A stretch of DNA of 64,000 bases. Origin: Paracoccaceae bacterium (GTDB lineage Bacteria; Pseudomonadota; Alphaproteobacteria; Rhodobacterales; Rhodobacteraceae). The position numbers and the translations under genes were made by a program. The notes under the pieces are model-generated. The model saw only the letters and a list, made by a program, of their open reading frames with translations, made no database searches and was not told the origin of the DNA. The stretch lies in contig JANZZL010000120.1 of NCBI GenBank assembly GCA_026419405.1, positions 1 through 64,000 of the forward strand. The letters run 5' to 3'. Positions 41,337 through 49,365 of this stretch are shown here, one piece after another. Positions within the stretch are counted from its first letter, which is position 1. The number at the start of each line of letters is the position of its first letter.

Positions 41337-41355
41337 GCCGTCCGGCACGGTCGCG

Positions 41356-41487
41356 TCAGAAGGTATCCTGCACCGTCCGGGCGCCGGCCGAGATGTCCTC
41401 GCCGATGCCGGCCACGGTATTGCAGCTCGCGAGCGCAAGGCCGGCGCACAGCAGGAAGGCAGCTTTCAGCATCATGTTCAGCGTCAT
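41356..41487 (-). CDS. Entericidin A/B-like small lipoprotein
   Basis: The 43-residue product starts MTLNMMLKAAFLL and has a lipobox ALASC with the modified Cys22. The mature part is CNTVAGIGEDISAGARTVQD plus TF. This is the entericidin pattern: a tiny lipoprotein with a short amphipathic tail, linked to cell-envelope stress in enterobacteria. GAGGAG lies about 11 bases upstream, inside the last codons of the YejA-like gene whose stop is 8 bases before this ATG, so translation is probably coupled. A strong terminator follows. The gene is too short for most gene callers. Confidence 0.85.
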   Translation of the reverse strand: MTLNMMLKAAFLLCAGLALASCNTVAGIGEDISAGARTVQDTF

Positions 41488-41495
41488 GTTCGGTG

Positions 41496-43307
41496 TCACT
41501 CCTCATACCACCAGACGTCGGGCAGGAAGCCCGGCCAGTCGCCGTAGAGCGGCAGGCGTTCGGGGTATTTCAGCCGGGCGTCGTGGGCAAGCCTCGAGAC
41601 CTTCGCATACCAGATCGGGATGATGTAGCGCCCCGAGGTCAGCACGCGATCGAGCGCCTGCACGGTGGCGGTGAACTCCTCCTGCGAGGGCGCGGCGAGC
41701 ATGGCGTCGATGAGCCCGTCGATCGCCGGCGAGTTCGCGCCCATCCAGTTGCGCGTGCCGGGCTCGGTCACGCCGTTCGAGCCGAAGTAGAGCCTCATCT
41801 CGTTGCCGGGCGACAGCGAGACCACGCGCGAGAGCCAGGTCATCCCGAAGTCGTAGGCGTTGATGCGCTCGGTATACTGCGCGCTGTCGATCGTGGTCAC
41901 GGTGGGGCGGATGCCCAGCCGCGCGAGCGCCTCGAGATAGGTATCGACGATCGCCGCCTGCTCGGACGAGCCCTGCTGGAGGACGATCTCGAAGGTGAAG
42001 GGCTGGCCCGCGGCATCCTTCATCACCCCGTCCTGCACCGTCCAGCCGGCCTCCGCCATCAGCCGCATGGCCTCGCGGATGCCCGCGCGGTTGGCCTCGC
42101 CGCGCTCGCCGGCGGGGAAGGTGTAGCCCTCGAGCGCGCCGGGCAGGAGGTGGTCGGCATAGGCCGCGAGGATCTCGCGCACCCGGCCCTCGGCGGGGCC
42201 CTGGCCCATCGCGAAGGGCGAGTTGTCGAAGTAGGACATCGACCGCGGATCGGCCCCGGCGTTGAGCTGGGCCGAGATGAACTCGTAGTTGAACGCCTGG
42301 ATCATCGCCTCGCGCACGCGCCAGTCGGCGAACTGCGGCAGGCGGGTGTTCATCACCAGCCCGGTCAGGCCCGAGGGGCGGGAATGCGGGATCTCGGCCT
42401 TGAGCACCGCGCCCGACCGCACGCGGGGGAAGTCGTAGGCCGAGGCCCACTTCGCCGCGTTCGGTTCGCGGAAGACATCGACGGCGCCGGCCTTGAAGGC
42501 CTCGAAGGCAACGCCGGTGTCGCCGTAGTAGTCGTAGCGGATCTCCTCGAAGTTGTGCTGGCCGCGGTTGAAGGGCAGCGCGTTGCCCCAGTAGTCGGGG
42601 TTGCGGCGGAAGGTGATGTAGCGGCCCGGCTCGAAGGCCTCGATGACATAGGGGCCCGAGCCGATCGGAACCTCGAGCGAGCTTTCGTCGAAGGCCTTGC
42701 CCTCCCACTGCGCCTTCTTGAGCACCGGGCGCAGCCCCATGATCAGCGGCAGCTCGCGGTCCTTCGTGCTGAAGGTGATGCGCACCCCGCGTTCGCCCAC
42801 CGGCTCGATCGAGGCGACCTTCTCCCAGGCGGTCAGGAACCGCGGGTGCCCCTTGGTGCCGACCGTCTCGTAGGACCAGATCACGTCCTCCACCGTCACC
42901 GGCGTGCCGTCGGAGAAGCGCGCCTCGGGGCGGAGGGTGAATTCCACCCAGGAACGGTCCTCGGGCGCCTCGACCGATTCGCAGAGCAGGCAGTAGAGCG
43001 TGAAGGGCTCGTCGTAGCTGCGGCCCATCATCGTCTCGACGGTGTGGATGCGCACGCCGTAGGGCGCGTTGCCCTTCAGGATGAACGGGTTGAGCGAATC
43101 GAAGCTGCCGCCCTCGCCGAACACGATCCGGCCGCCCCGCGGGGCGTCGGGATTGGCGTGCGGCAGCGACACAAAATCAGGTGGAAGCGCGGGTTCGCCA
43201 TACATAGCTATGCCGTGCCGAGGCTCTGCCCGGGCCGAGGTCCACGACCCGGCCACAAGCGCCGCGCCCAGCACCGCAAGGGCCCCGCGCAGGATCCATC
43301 TCCGCAT
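41496..43307 (-). CDS. YejA-like peptide ABC transporter substrate-binding protein
   Basis: The 603-residue product has a signal peptide (cut after ARAEP near residue 27) and the SBP_bac_5 (OppA/DppA) fold. The segment HANPDAPRGGRIVFGEGGSF followed by DSLNPFILKG is typical of the YejA branch, which serves microcin C/oligopeptide transporters. WVEFTLRPEARFSDGTPVT and a C-terminal WYAKVSRLAHDARLKY match the family. GGAGG precedes the ATG by 10 bases. No yejBEF genes follow; the next gene is the small entericidin-like lipoprotein, so the permease must be elsewhere. Confidence 0.88.
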   Translation of the reverse strand: MRRWILRGALAVLGAALVAGSWTSARAEPRHGIAMYGEPALPPDFVSLPHANPDAPRGGRIVFGEGGSFDSLNPFILKGNAPYGVRIHTVETMMGRSYDEPFTLYCLLCESVEAPEDRSWVEFTLRPEARFSDGTPVTVEDVIWSYETVGTKGHPRFLTAWEKVASIEPVGERGVRITFSTKDRELPLIMGLRPVLKKAQWEGKAFDESSLEVPIGSGPYVIEAFEPGRYITFRRNPDYWGNALPFNRGQHNFEEIRYDYYGDTGVAFEAFKAGAVDVFREPNAAKWASAYDFPRVRSGAVLKAEIPHSRPSGLTGLVMNTRLPQFADWRVREAMIQAFNYEFISAQLNAGADPRSMSYFDNSPFAMGQGPAEGRVREILAAYADHLLPGALEGYTFPAGERGEANRAGIREAMRLMAEAGWTVQDGVMKDAAGQPFTFEIVLQQGSSEQAAIVDTYLEALARLGIRPTVTTIDSAQYTERINAYDFGMTWLSRVVSLSPGNEMRLYFGSNGVTEPGTRNWMGANSPAIDGLIDAMLAAPSQEEFTATVQALDRVLTSGRYIIPIWYAKVSRLAHDARLKYPERLPLYGDWPGFLPDVWWYEE

Positions 43308-43345
43308 TGCCGCTCTGCCTCCTGCCCTGTCGTTCCTTTCCGGGA

Positions 43346-43374
43346 AGGCTATCCGGGAGCCTCTGCCTTTTCAA
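43346..43374 (-). promoter_or_regulatory. Candidate promoter of the YejA-like gene
   Basis: TTGAAA (43374-43369) and TAGCCT (43351-43346) on the minus strand are 17 bases apart, 39 bases before the start codon. The -10 is weak. The element is back to back with the small RNA promoter on the plus strand. Confidence 0.4.
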
Positions 43375-43383
43375 ACTTTTAGC

Positions 43384-43412
43384 TTGGCCGTCGGCGGAGG
43401 ACGGCGTATATA
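43384..43412 (+). promoter_or_regulatory. Promoter of the small RNA gene
   Basis: TTGGCC (43384-43389) and TATATA (43407-43412) are exactly 17 bases apart in an otherwise very GC-rich context. A purine at 43419 is a likely transcription start. Confidence 0.65.
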
Positions 43413-43418
43413 GAGAGC

Positions 43419-43494
43419 ACTGCTCGATAGGTTTCTTGCCTGTATGAAACCTGCCTCAATAACTCAACGCCCGCCTCGCGCGGGCGTTTTTTTT
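43419..43494 (+). ncRNA. Small RNA, about 75 nt, possible suhB/mmgR (alpha-r8) class
   Basis: A well-placed promoter (43384-43412) and an intrinsic terminator (ACGCCCGC with GCGGGCGT around 5 bases, 43467-43487, then eight T) frame about 75 bases with no reading frame. The body has lower GC than its surroundings and contains GAAACCTGCCTCAATAACTC, a single-stranded-looking stretch. The layout recalls the Hfq-bound mmgR/suhB family of alphaproteobacteria (GC-rich CGCCCGC terminator after a CCTGCCTC segment), which is a PHB-linked regulator in rhizobia. That assignment is from memory and is tentative; that it is an sRNA gene is firmer. Confidence 0.72.
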
Positions 43495-43816
43495 CGGGCG
43501 CCCGCGGCGGCGGGCGGGGCGCGGGCGCGCGCGGCCTGATCCGAGGAGAATCGGGCGCTTCGGGCCGACCGTTCCGATGATGGCGCAAGGCGTCGCTTCG
43601 CGGCCCGTGCCGACCTGAACCCGTGCCGCCGCGGGCGCGCCGCGGGATCCGCCGGGCGGTGCCACCGGCCCCTGGCCGCGCACCCCCGGCCCGGAATCGC
43701 CGCCCTTGCGGTCGAAGGGCCCGGGCCCGGCCGGGGAACCTGCCGGCTGCCCTGTCGTTCTGCATCCGCAGCATCTATGCTGCCGCCGCAGCAGGAGCAG
43801 AAGGAACCGCAGGACC
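43495..43816. other. Spacer between sRNA gene and bdhA
   Basis: This is GC-rich DNA without a credible reading frame. The only clear structure is a 16-base palindrome, GCAGCAT-CT-ATGCTGC (43768-43783), 34 bases before the bdhA start, which is listed separately. Confidence 0.5.
43768..43783. promoter_or_regulatory. Operator-like palindrome upstream of bdhA
   Basis: GCAGCAT and ATGCTGC form perfect 7-base arms around CT. The TGC/GCA-rich sequence recalls sites bound by PhaR-type regulators of polyhydroxyalkanoate genes. The position fits control of bdhA. The link to PhaR is inference. Confidence 0.45.
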
Positions 43817-44590
43817 ATGAGCCTCAGGGGCAAGACCGCCGTCATCACCGGATCGACCTCGGGAATCGGACTCGGCATCGCCGAGGAACTCGCCCGCGCC
43901 GGGGTGGACGTGGTGCTGAACTCGTTCACCGACAGGCCGGAGGACCACGCGCTCGCCGAGGAGATCGCGCGCCGGCACGGGGTGAGGGCCCGCTACATCC
44001 GGGCCGACATGTCGCAGGGCGAGGACTGCCGCCGGCTGATCGCCGAGGCCGGCGCCTGCGACATCCTCGTCAACAACGCCGGCATCCAGCATGTCGCGCC
44101 GATCGAGGACTTCCCGCCGGAGAAGTGGGACGCGATCCTGGCCATCAACCTCGGCTCGGCCTTCCACACCATCGCCGCGGCGCTGCCGATGATGCGCCGG
44201 GCGGGCTGGGGCCGGGTGGTCAACATCGCCTCGGCGCACGGGCTGACCGCCTCGCCCTACAAGTCGGCCTATGTCGCCGCCAAGCACGGCCTCGTGGGTC
44301 TGACGAAGACCGTCGCGCTCGAGGCGGCGGGGCAGGGGATCACCTGCAACGCGATCTGCCCCGGCTACGTGCTCACCCCGCTGGTCGAGGCGCAGATCCC
44401 CGACCAGATGAAGGCGCACGGGATGGACCGCGAGACGGTGATCCGCGAGGTGATGCTGGCGCGCCAGCCCTCGAAGCAGTTCGCCACGACCGAGCAGATC
44501 GGGGGAACGGTGGCCTTCCTCTGCTCGCCCGCGGCCGACCAGATCACCGGCACCACGATCAGCGTGGACGGCGGCTGGACGGCGCTCTGA
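43817..44590 (+). CDS. bdhA: 3-hydroxybutyrate dehydrogenase
   Basis: BdhA oxidises 3-hydroxybutyrate, the product of PHB breakdown, to acetoacetate with NAD. The 257-residue short-chain dehydrogenase has TGSTSGIG (11-18), NNAG near 86-89 and the catalytic Ser139, Tyr152 and Lys156 (YVAAK). The HBDH-typical GITCNAICPGYVLTPLVEAQ segment and the QMKAHG lid follow. I chose the ATG at 43817, with AGGA close upstream. The patatin gene follows by 63 bases, and the pair is often found together. Confidence 0.94.
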   Translation: MSLRGKTAVITGSTSGIGLGIAEELARAGVDVVLNSFTDRPEDHALAEEIARRHGVRARYIRADMSQGEDCRRLIAEAGACDILVNNAGIQHVAPIEDFPPEKWDAILAINLGSAFHTIAAALPMMRRAGWGRVVNIASAHGLTASPYKSAYVAAKHGLVGLTKTVALEAAGQGITCNAICPGYVLTPLVEAQIPDQMKAHGMDRETVIREVMLARQPSKQFATTEQIGGTVAFLCSPAADQITGTTISVDGGWTAL

Positions 44591-44653
44591 GAGCGGGCGG
44601 CGCGGCCGCAGGCGGCGCGGGGGAGGCGGCGCGGGGGAGACGGAAGGGAAGCG

Positions 44654-45694
44654 ATGGCCGGGCCCGTCAGGATCAATCTCGCCCTCCAGGGCGGCGGGGC
44701 GCACGGCGCCTTTACCTGGGGCGTGCTCGACCGGCTGCTCGAGGAGACCTCGATCGAGATCGCCGGCGTCTCGGGCACCTCGGCCGGGGCGCTGAACGGC
44801 GCGGCGCTGAAGGCCGGAATGGTCCGCGGCGGGCGCGCGGCCGCGCGCGAGACGCTCGACTGGCTCTGGGCCCAGGTCGGCGCGGTGCAGGACATGCGCC
44901 TGGCCGCCTGGATGGCCTCGCTCGGGCCGGCGCCCGGCCTCGCGGCGCGGCTCATCGAGACCTTCGCGCCGCTCTCGGTGCTCGACGCGCTGATGCGGCT
45001 CTTCAGCCCCTACGACAGCGGGCCCTTCTACGTGAACCCGCTCGAGCGGATCGTGCGGCGCTTCCGCTACGACCTCGTCTGCGACCGCCGGGGTCCGGCG
45101 CTCTTCGTCTCGGCGACGAACGTCCGCACGGGCAAGATCCGCGTCTTCAAGGGCGAGGAGGTGACGCCCGAGGCGCTGCTCGCCTCGGCCTGCCTGCCGA
45201 CGCTGTTCCGCGCCGTGGAGGTCGAGGACCCCAGGACGGGTGCCGTCGAGGCCTACTGGGACGGCGGCTACACCGGCAACCCCGCGCTGTTCCCGCTGTT
45301 CGACCCCGCGCTTCCCGACGACATCGTGATCGTGGCCATCAACCCGCTGCGGCGCGAGGCGGTGCCGCGCACGGCGCGCGAGATCCAGAACCGGATCAAC
45401 GAGATCGGCTTCAACTCGTCGCTCCTGCGCGAACTCAGGGCGATCAACTTCGTCAAGGAGCTGATCGCCGGGGGCAAGGTGGCGCGAGGCGCGATGAAGG
45501 ACGTGCTGATCCACGTGATCGCCGACGACGCGCTGATGAACCAGCTGTCGGTGGCCACCAAGCTGCTGCCCTCGCCGATCCTGCTCGGCCAGCTCAAGGC
45601 GGCGGGGCGGGCGGCGGCCGAGCGGTTCCTCGCCACGGACGCCGGATCGCTCGGCCGGCAGGCCACGGTGGACCTCCCGGCGCTGTTCGGCTGA
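44654..45694 (+). CDS. Patatin-like phospholipase family protein
   Basis: The 346-residue protein has the patatin oxyanion loop GGGAHG (13-18), the nucleophile Ser43 in GTSAG, and the catalytic aspartate in YWDGGYTGNP near residue 205. It is a Ser-Asp dyad hydrolase without a signal peptide, so it acts in the cytoplasm on lipid or polyester. Its placement after bdhA suggests a role in polyhydroxybutyrate granule turnover. A plain phospholipase role is the alternative. GGAAGGGAAGCG precedes the ATG. Confidence 0.9.
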   Translation: MAGPVRINLALQGGGAHGAFTWGVLDRLLEETSIEIAGVSGTSAGALNGAALKAGMVRGGRAAARETLDWLWAQVGAVQDMRLAAWMASLGPAPGLAARLIETFAPLSVLDALMRLFSPYDSGPFYVNPLERIVRRFRYDLVCDRRGPALFVSATNVRTGKIRVFKGEEVTPEALLASACLPTLFRAVEVEDPRTGAVEAYWDGGYTGNPALFPLFDPALPDDIVIVAINPLRREAVPRTAREIQNRINEIGFNSSLLRELRAINFVKELIAGGKVARGAMKDVLIHVIADDALMNQLSVATKLLPSPILLGQLKAAGRAAAERFLATDAGSLGRQATVDLPALFG

Positions 45695-45752
45695 GGTCTG
45701 CTGTGCCGCCGGTCGGCCCGGGCCGGGCCGCTCCGGGGCACCCGGCCCGGAC

Positions 45753-45980
45753 CTAGTCTCCGGTGATGATCTCGCCGCCGCCACCTCCGGTGTCGTCGTC
45801 GCCGTTCGACATGGCCAGGCCGATCAGGATCAGCGCCAGGATCGGCACGAGGATCCCGGCGCGCGAACCCGCGGCGGTCTGGGTTTCGATCTCTTCTTCC
45901 ATGACGGGCTCGGCCATGCCCCCCGCGAAGGCGGGGTTGATCAGCACGGCGGAGAGCACGAGCGCGGCAAGGGTACGCAT
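45753..45980 (-). CDS. Small secreted or membrane protein, 75 residues
   Basis: The product has a signal peptide (MRTLAALVLSAVLINPAFA), an acidic stretch (EPVMEEEIETQ), one hydrophobic segment (ILVPILALILIGLAM) and a Gly/Asp-rich tail ending EIITGD. GGAGAC precedes the ATG. Small proteins of this layout (Ala-Phe-Ala signal, acidic linker, single membrane helix) are common in Rhodobacteraceae and are sometimes labelled ferrochelatase-associated. I know no proven function. It stands alone between the patatin and DUF502 genes. Confidence 0.72.
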   Translation of the reverse strand: MRTLAALVLSAVLINPAFAGGMAEPVMEEEIETQTAAGSRAGILVPILALILIGLAMSNGDDDTGGGGGEIITGD

Positions 45981-46096
45981 CGATCGGTCTCCGACTGGGC
46001 GTCCGGTGTCCCTCCGGACCGGGACCACGTTACCCCGCGCGCAGCGCGAAGCAACGCCGCGGCCGCATACTCGGCGCCTGGCGTGCCCGTGGCGCC

Positions 46097-46858
46097 TCAC
46101 TCGGCGGCGTGTCGGGCCATCGCCTCGGCGGCGGCCTTGGCCTCCTTCGCGGTCGGGTAGACGAGGCCGGCGGAGGTGATGAGCTTGGCCGCGTCCTCCA
46201 CGCTCATGTCGAGCTCCACGATCTCCGACTTCGGCACGTAGAGCAGGAAGCCCGAGGTCGGGTTCGGGGTCGTCGGGACGAAGACGCTGTAGAGCGGATC
46301 GTCCGGCGGGCCGCGGCGCGCGATCTCGCCCTTCGCCGCGGTCGAGATGAAGCCGATGCCCCAGATGCCGCGGCGCGGATACTCGATCAGGCAGGCCTTC
46401 TCGAACGAGCTTTCCGACTTGGCGAAGACCGTCTCGGCGATCTGCTTGAGCCCGTTGTAGATCGAGCGCACGACCGGCATCCGGTCCACGATGTGCTCGG
46501 TCCAGCGGATGAACGACCGCCCGATCAGGCCCTTGGCGATCCATCCGGCAAGCACCGTGAACACGAGGAACACCAGCACGCCCATGCCGCGGATGTTGAG
46601 GTGCACCCAGTCGGGATCGGCGGGGTTCTCGTTGCCGAGCAGCCGGTTCAGCAGGACCTGCGGCTGGTAGGCGGCGGGCACGAGCGGCAGGACCCAGCCG
46701 TCGATCCAGCCGACGACGGTCCAGATCAGCCAGATGGTGAGCCCGATGGGCAGGACGACGACGAGACCGGTGAGGAAGTTGCCGCGCAGCCGCGCCAGCG
46801 GCCGCGCCCGGCGTTTCTCAGGCTGGCCCGGCTCCTGGCCGGGGAGGTGTTCGGTCAT
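46097..46858 (-). CDS. DUF502 family membrane protein
   Basis: The 253-residue product has two strong transmembrane segments (about 34-56 and 102-124). A conserved cytoplasmic domain follows with RMPVVRSIYNGLKQIAETVF and FVPTTPNPTSGFLLYVPKSE, the signature of DUF502. The role is unknown; plant relatives are membrane proteins of trafficking. I chose the ATG at 46858; an earlier one at 46885 is not conserved-looking. It lies downstream of psuG in the same direction. Confidence 0.88.
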   Translation of the reverse strand: MTEHLPGQEPGQPEKRRARPLARLRGNFLTGLVVVLPIGLTIWLIWTVVGWIDGWVLPLVPAAYQPQVLLNRLLGNENPADPDWVHLNIRGMGVLVFLVFTVLAGWIAKGLIGRSFIRWTEHIVDRMPVVRSIYNGLKQIAETVFAKSESSFEKACLIEYPRRGIWGIGFISTAAKGEIARRGPPDDPLYSVFVPTTPNPTSGFLLYVPKSEIVELDMSVEDAAKLITSAGLVYPTAKEAKAAAEAMARHAAE

Positions 46859-46925
46859 GGCCCGTGATCCGCACTGACTGTGCACATCTAGGCAGAGCCG
46901 CGCCGTCGCACAATCCGCCCCGGCC

Positions 46926-47840
46926 TCAGGCGCGCGAGATTTCCCGCGCGATCGCCGCCGCGAGGCGGGCGTTGTTCAGCACGAGGGCGGTGTTGGCCTC
47001 GACCGAGCGCCCCCCGGTCAGCTCGGCGATGCGGGAGAGCAGGAACGGCGTGACGCGCTTGGCCGCGATGCCCTGCGCCTCGGCCTCGGCCTGGGCCCGG
47101 GCGATCACCGGGGCGAGGTCGGCCGCCGGGATCTCGTCCGCCGCGGGGATCGGGTTGGCGACGAGCTGGCCGCCGGGCAGGCCGAGACGCGCCCGCATGA
47201 CGTGGGCGGCGGCGATGCCCTCGGGGCTGTCCATGCGCAGCGGCGCGGGCAGGCCCGAGTCGCGCGACCAGAAGGCGGGGAAGGCGTCCTGCCCCACGGC
47301 GATCACCGGAACGCCGAGCGTCTCGAGCACCTCGAGCGTCTTCGGCAGGTCGAGGATCGCCTTGGCGCCGGCCGAGACGACGGTGACCGGCGTCTGCGCG
47401 AGCTCCTGCAGGTCGGCCGAGATGTCGAAGCTGGTCTCGGCGCCGCGGTGCACGCCGCCGATCCCGCCGGTGGCGAAGACGGCGATCCCGGCGAGACGGG
47501 CGCAGATCATCGTCGCGGCAACCGTGGTGGCGCCGGTCCGGCCGGTGACGAGGCACTGGGCCAGGTCGGCGCGGCTGAGCTTGGCCACGTCGGGTGTCTC
47601 GGCCAGGGCGCGGGTCTCCGCCTCGGTCAGCCCGATGCGGATGCGCCCGCCGATCACGGCGACGGTGGCCGGCACGGCGCCGGCCGCGCGCACCTCGGCC
47701 TCGACCGCGCGGGCGAGCGCGAGATTCCGCGGGTAGGGGAAGCCGTGGCTGATGATGGTGGATTCGAGGGCCACCAGCGGCCGGCCCGCCGCGCGCGCCG
47801 CGGCGACCTCGGGCGAGAAGGCGAGGGGGGCGTCGATCAT
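46926..47840 (-). CDS. psuG: Pseudouridine-5'-phosphate glycosidase
   Basis: PsuG splits pseudouridine 5'-phosphate reversibly into uracil and ribose 5-phosphate. The 304-residue product has VALESTIISHGFPYPRN near the N terminus, GATTVAATMICA, FATGGIGGVHRGAETSFDIS and the catalytic Lys in VVSAGAKAILDLPKTLE. The ATG at 47840 overlaps the psuK stop (ATGA). With psuK it forms a complete pathway for nucleoside pseudouridine breakdown. Confidence 0.95.
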   Translation of the reverse strand: MIDAPLAFSPEVAAARAAGRPLVALESTIISHGFPYPRNLALARAVEAEVRAAGAVPATVAVIGGRIRIGLTEAETRALAETPDVAKLSRADLAQCLVTGRTGATTVAATMICARLAGIAVFATGGIGGVHRGAETSFDISADLQELAQTPVTVVSAGAKAILDLPKTLEVLETLGVPVIAVGQDAFPAFWSRDSGLPAPLRMDSPEGIAAAHVMRARLGLPGGQLVANPIPAADEIPAADLAPVIARAQAEAEAQGIAAKRVTPFLLSRIAELTGGRSVEANTALVLNNARLAAAIAREISRA

Positions 47841-48727
47841 GCGCTCACTCCCGAGACGTGGTCGGCGGCGGCCGCAAGCGCGGCGGCGAGCGCCTCGGCC
47901 CGGCCCGCGCCGCGCCGCTCGGCCGCGATGTGGGCCGCCAGGAAGGCATCGCCCGCCCCGGTGACGCGGGCGACCGCCACCTCGGGGGGAAGTGCCGCCA
48001 GCACCCCCTCGCCATCCGCAAGCGCCGCGGCGCGGCCGCCGTCGGTGACGAGCACGCGCGCCACGCCGCGGGCGCGCAGGGCCGCCGCCGCCTCGGGCGC
48101 CGCCGGAGGCCTGTCGCCGAGGAGCAGGCCGGCCTCCTCGAGGTTGACGTAGAGCGTCGCGCGCGGGTGTCCGAGGAGCGGCCGCAGCCGCTCGGCCTTG
48201 CCGGGCGAGGCGGGGGCCAGGCGCAGGTCGGCCGCGGCGAAGAGGGGCGAGGCGGCGATCTCCGCCAGGAGCGCGGCGGTCAGGTTGCCGTCGAGCGCGA
48301 CCGGGCCGGCCCAGGGCGCCTCGGCCGAGGCGAGCGTGCCGTCCTCGAGCGGGGCGAGGATCCGGGCCCCGGCCGCCTCGAGGGTGCGGGCGTCGGCGAT
48401 CGCCGCGACCAGCCCGTTCGCGCCCTCGACGGCGAGGTAGCGGTCGGTCGGCATCTCGGGGGGCCGGTGGACATGCGCGGTGACCAGGCCGAGCCGGTCG
48501 CAGGCGGCGACGAGCTCGTCGCCCTCCGCGTCGCGGCCGATCGCGGTCAGCAGGGCCGGCGTGAAGCCGAGCCGGCGCAGCGTCGCGGCGATGTTCATCG
48601 CCACGCCGCCGGGCTGGCGGGTGATGCGGCCCGGAACGTCGGCGCCGAGGCGCATGCGGTCCGGGCTGCGGCCTATGAGGTCCCACAGGACGGAGCCGAT
48701 GCAGAGGATGTCGGGGCGCGCGGCCAT
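47837..48727 (-). CDS. psuK: Pseudouridine kinase (PfkB family)
   Basis: PsuK phosphorylates pseudouridine for PsuG. The 296-residue PfkB-type sugar/nucleoside kinase has CIGSVLWDLIGR at the N terminus, the substrate GGVAMNIAATLRRLG segment and the catalytic/anion-hole motif VTGAGDAFLA near the C terminus. The family name rests mainly on the coupling with psuG; by sequence alone it is a PfkB kinase. I chose the ATG at 48727; its ribosome-binding site (AAGAAG) is modest. Confidence 0.9.
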   Translation of the reverse strand: MAARPDILCIGSVLWDLIGRSPDRMRLGADVPGRITRQPGGVAMNIAATLRRLGFTPALLTAIGRDAEGDELVAACDRLGLVTAHVHRPPEMPTDRYLAVEGANGLVAAIADARTLEAAGARILAPLEDGTLASAEAPWAGPVALDGNLTAALLAEIAASPLFAAADLRLAPASPGKAERLRPLLGHPRATLYVNLEEAGLLLGDRPPAAPEAAAALRARGVARVLVTDGGRAAALADGEGVLAALPPEVAVARVTGAGDAFLAAHIAAERRGAGRAEALAAALAAAADHVSGVSA

Positions 48728-48991
48728 GGCGCTTCTTGGCGTCTCGGCGCGGGCGCCGCAAGGGCCGCAAGGGGGCCGCGCGGTCGCCTCGGACCGTCGG
48801 CGCCCGCAGCCCCGCTCAGCCCGCGCTTCCGCCCGGCCCGGGATGTTCCGGGGCACGGCCACCGGTGACGCCGGGAAATTGGACCCGCAGGCAATTCTGG
48901 GTTGAACCCTGCCGAGAATGGTGCACCCATGGTCGAGCCGGGGTGCCGGGTCCGGCGGCCACCGGAACATCGCTCATGGAGACGGCAAGCC
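48728..48991. other. Intergenic region with long-range inverted repeat
   Basis: No gene is seen here. GATGTTCCGG (48842-48851) and CCGGAACATC (48962-48971) are perfect inverted copies about 110 bases apart; the right copy is 20 bases before the DUF1330 gene start. They may be paired operator half-sites or the base of a large stem. Confidence 0.4.
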
Positions 48992-49348
48992 ATGCCCAAG
49001 GGCTACTGGGTCGTGCTTTCGGAGGTGATCGACGGCGTCCGGTTCATGCAGCGCGTCGAGGCGGGTCTCGATGCGCTCGAGCGCACGGGCGGACGGCTTC
49101 TCGTGCGGACCGAGGCCGAGGTGAGGGCAGGGGCCCCGAAGCGGCGCGTGGCGATCGTGGAGTTCGAGAGCCTGGCCGAGGCCCGGCAGCGGTTCGAGGA
49201 TCCGGCCTACCAGGCGGCGCTGCGGATCTTCGACGGCATCGTCGACTACGATTTCCTGATCGCCGAGGGCGCCCCCGAGGAGCCGCTCGCGGCCGGGCGC
49301 ACGGTGTCCCCCTCCTGGGGGGTTGCGCGGCCCCCCGAAACCGGCTAG
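48992..49348 (+). CDS. DUF1330 family protein
   Basis: The 118-residue product matches the small ferredoxin-like DUF1330 family. It has an N-terminal KGYWVVLSEV, a middle segment RVAIVEFESLAEARQRFEDP and YQAALRIF. The members are usually about 95 residues, so the C-terminal 20 residues (Pro/Ala-rich) are extra. The role of the family is unknown. GGAG precedes the ATG. The stop codon lies inside the -10 region of the rpsB promoter. Confidence 0.82.
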   Translation: MPKGYWVVLSEVIDGVRFMQRVEAGLDALERTGGRLLVRTEAEVRAGAPKRRVAIVEFESLAEARQRFEDPAYQAALRIFDGIVDYDFLIAEGAPEEPLAAGRTVSPSWGVARPPETG

Positions 49349-49351
49349 ACG
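49323..49351 (+). promoter_or_regulatory. Candidate rpsB promoter
   Basis: TTGCGC (49323-49328) and TAGACG (49346-49351) are 17 bases apart and overlap the end of the DUF1330 gene. A start near 49358 would begin the folded leader at 49366. The match to consensus is moderate. Confidence 0.45.
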
Positions 49352-49365
49352 CGCGCCACTTCACA

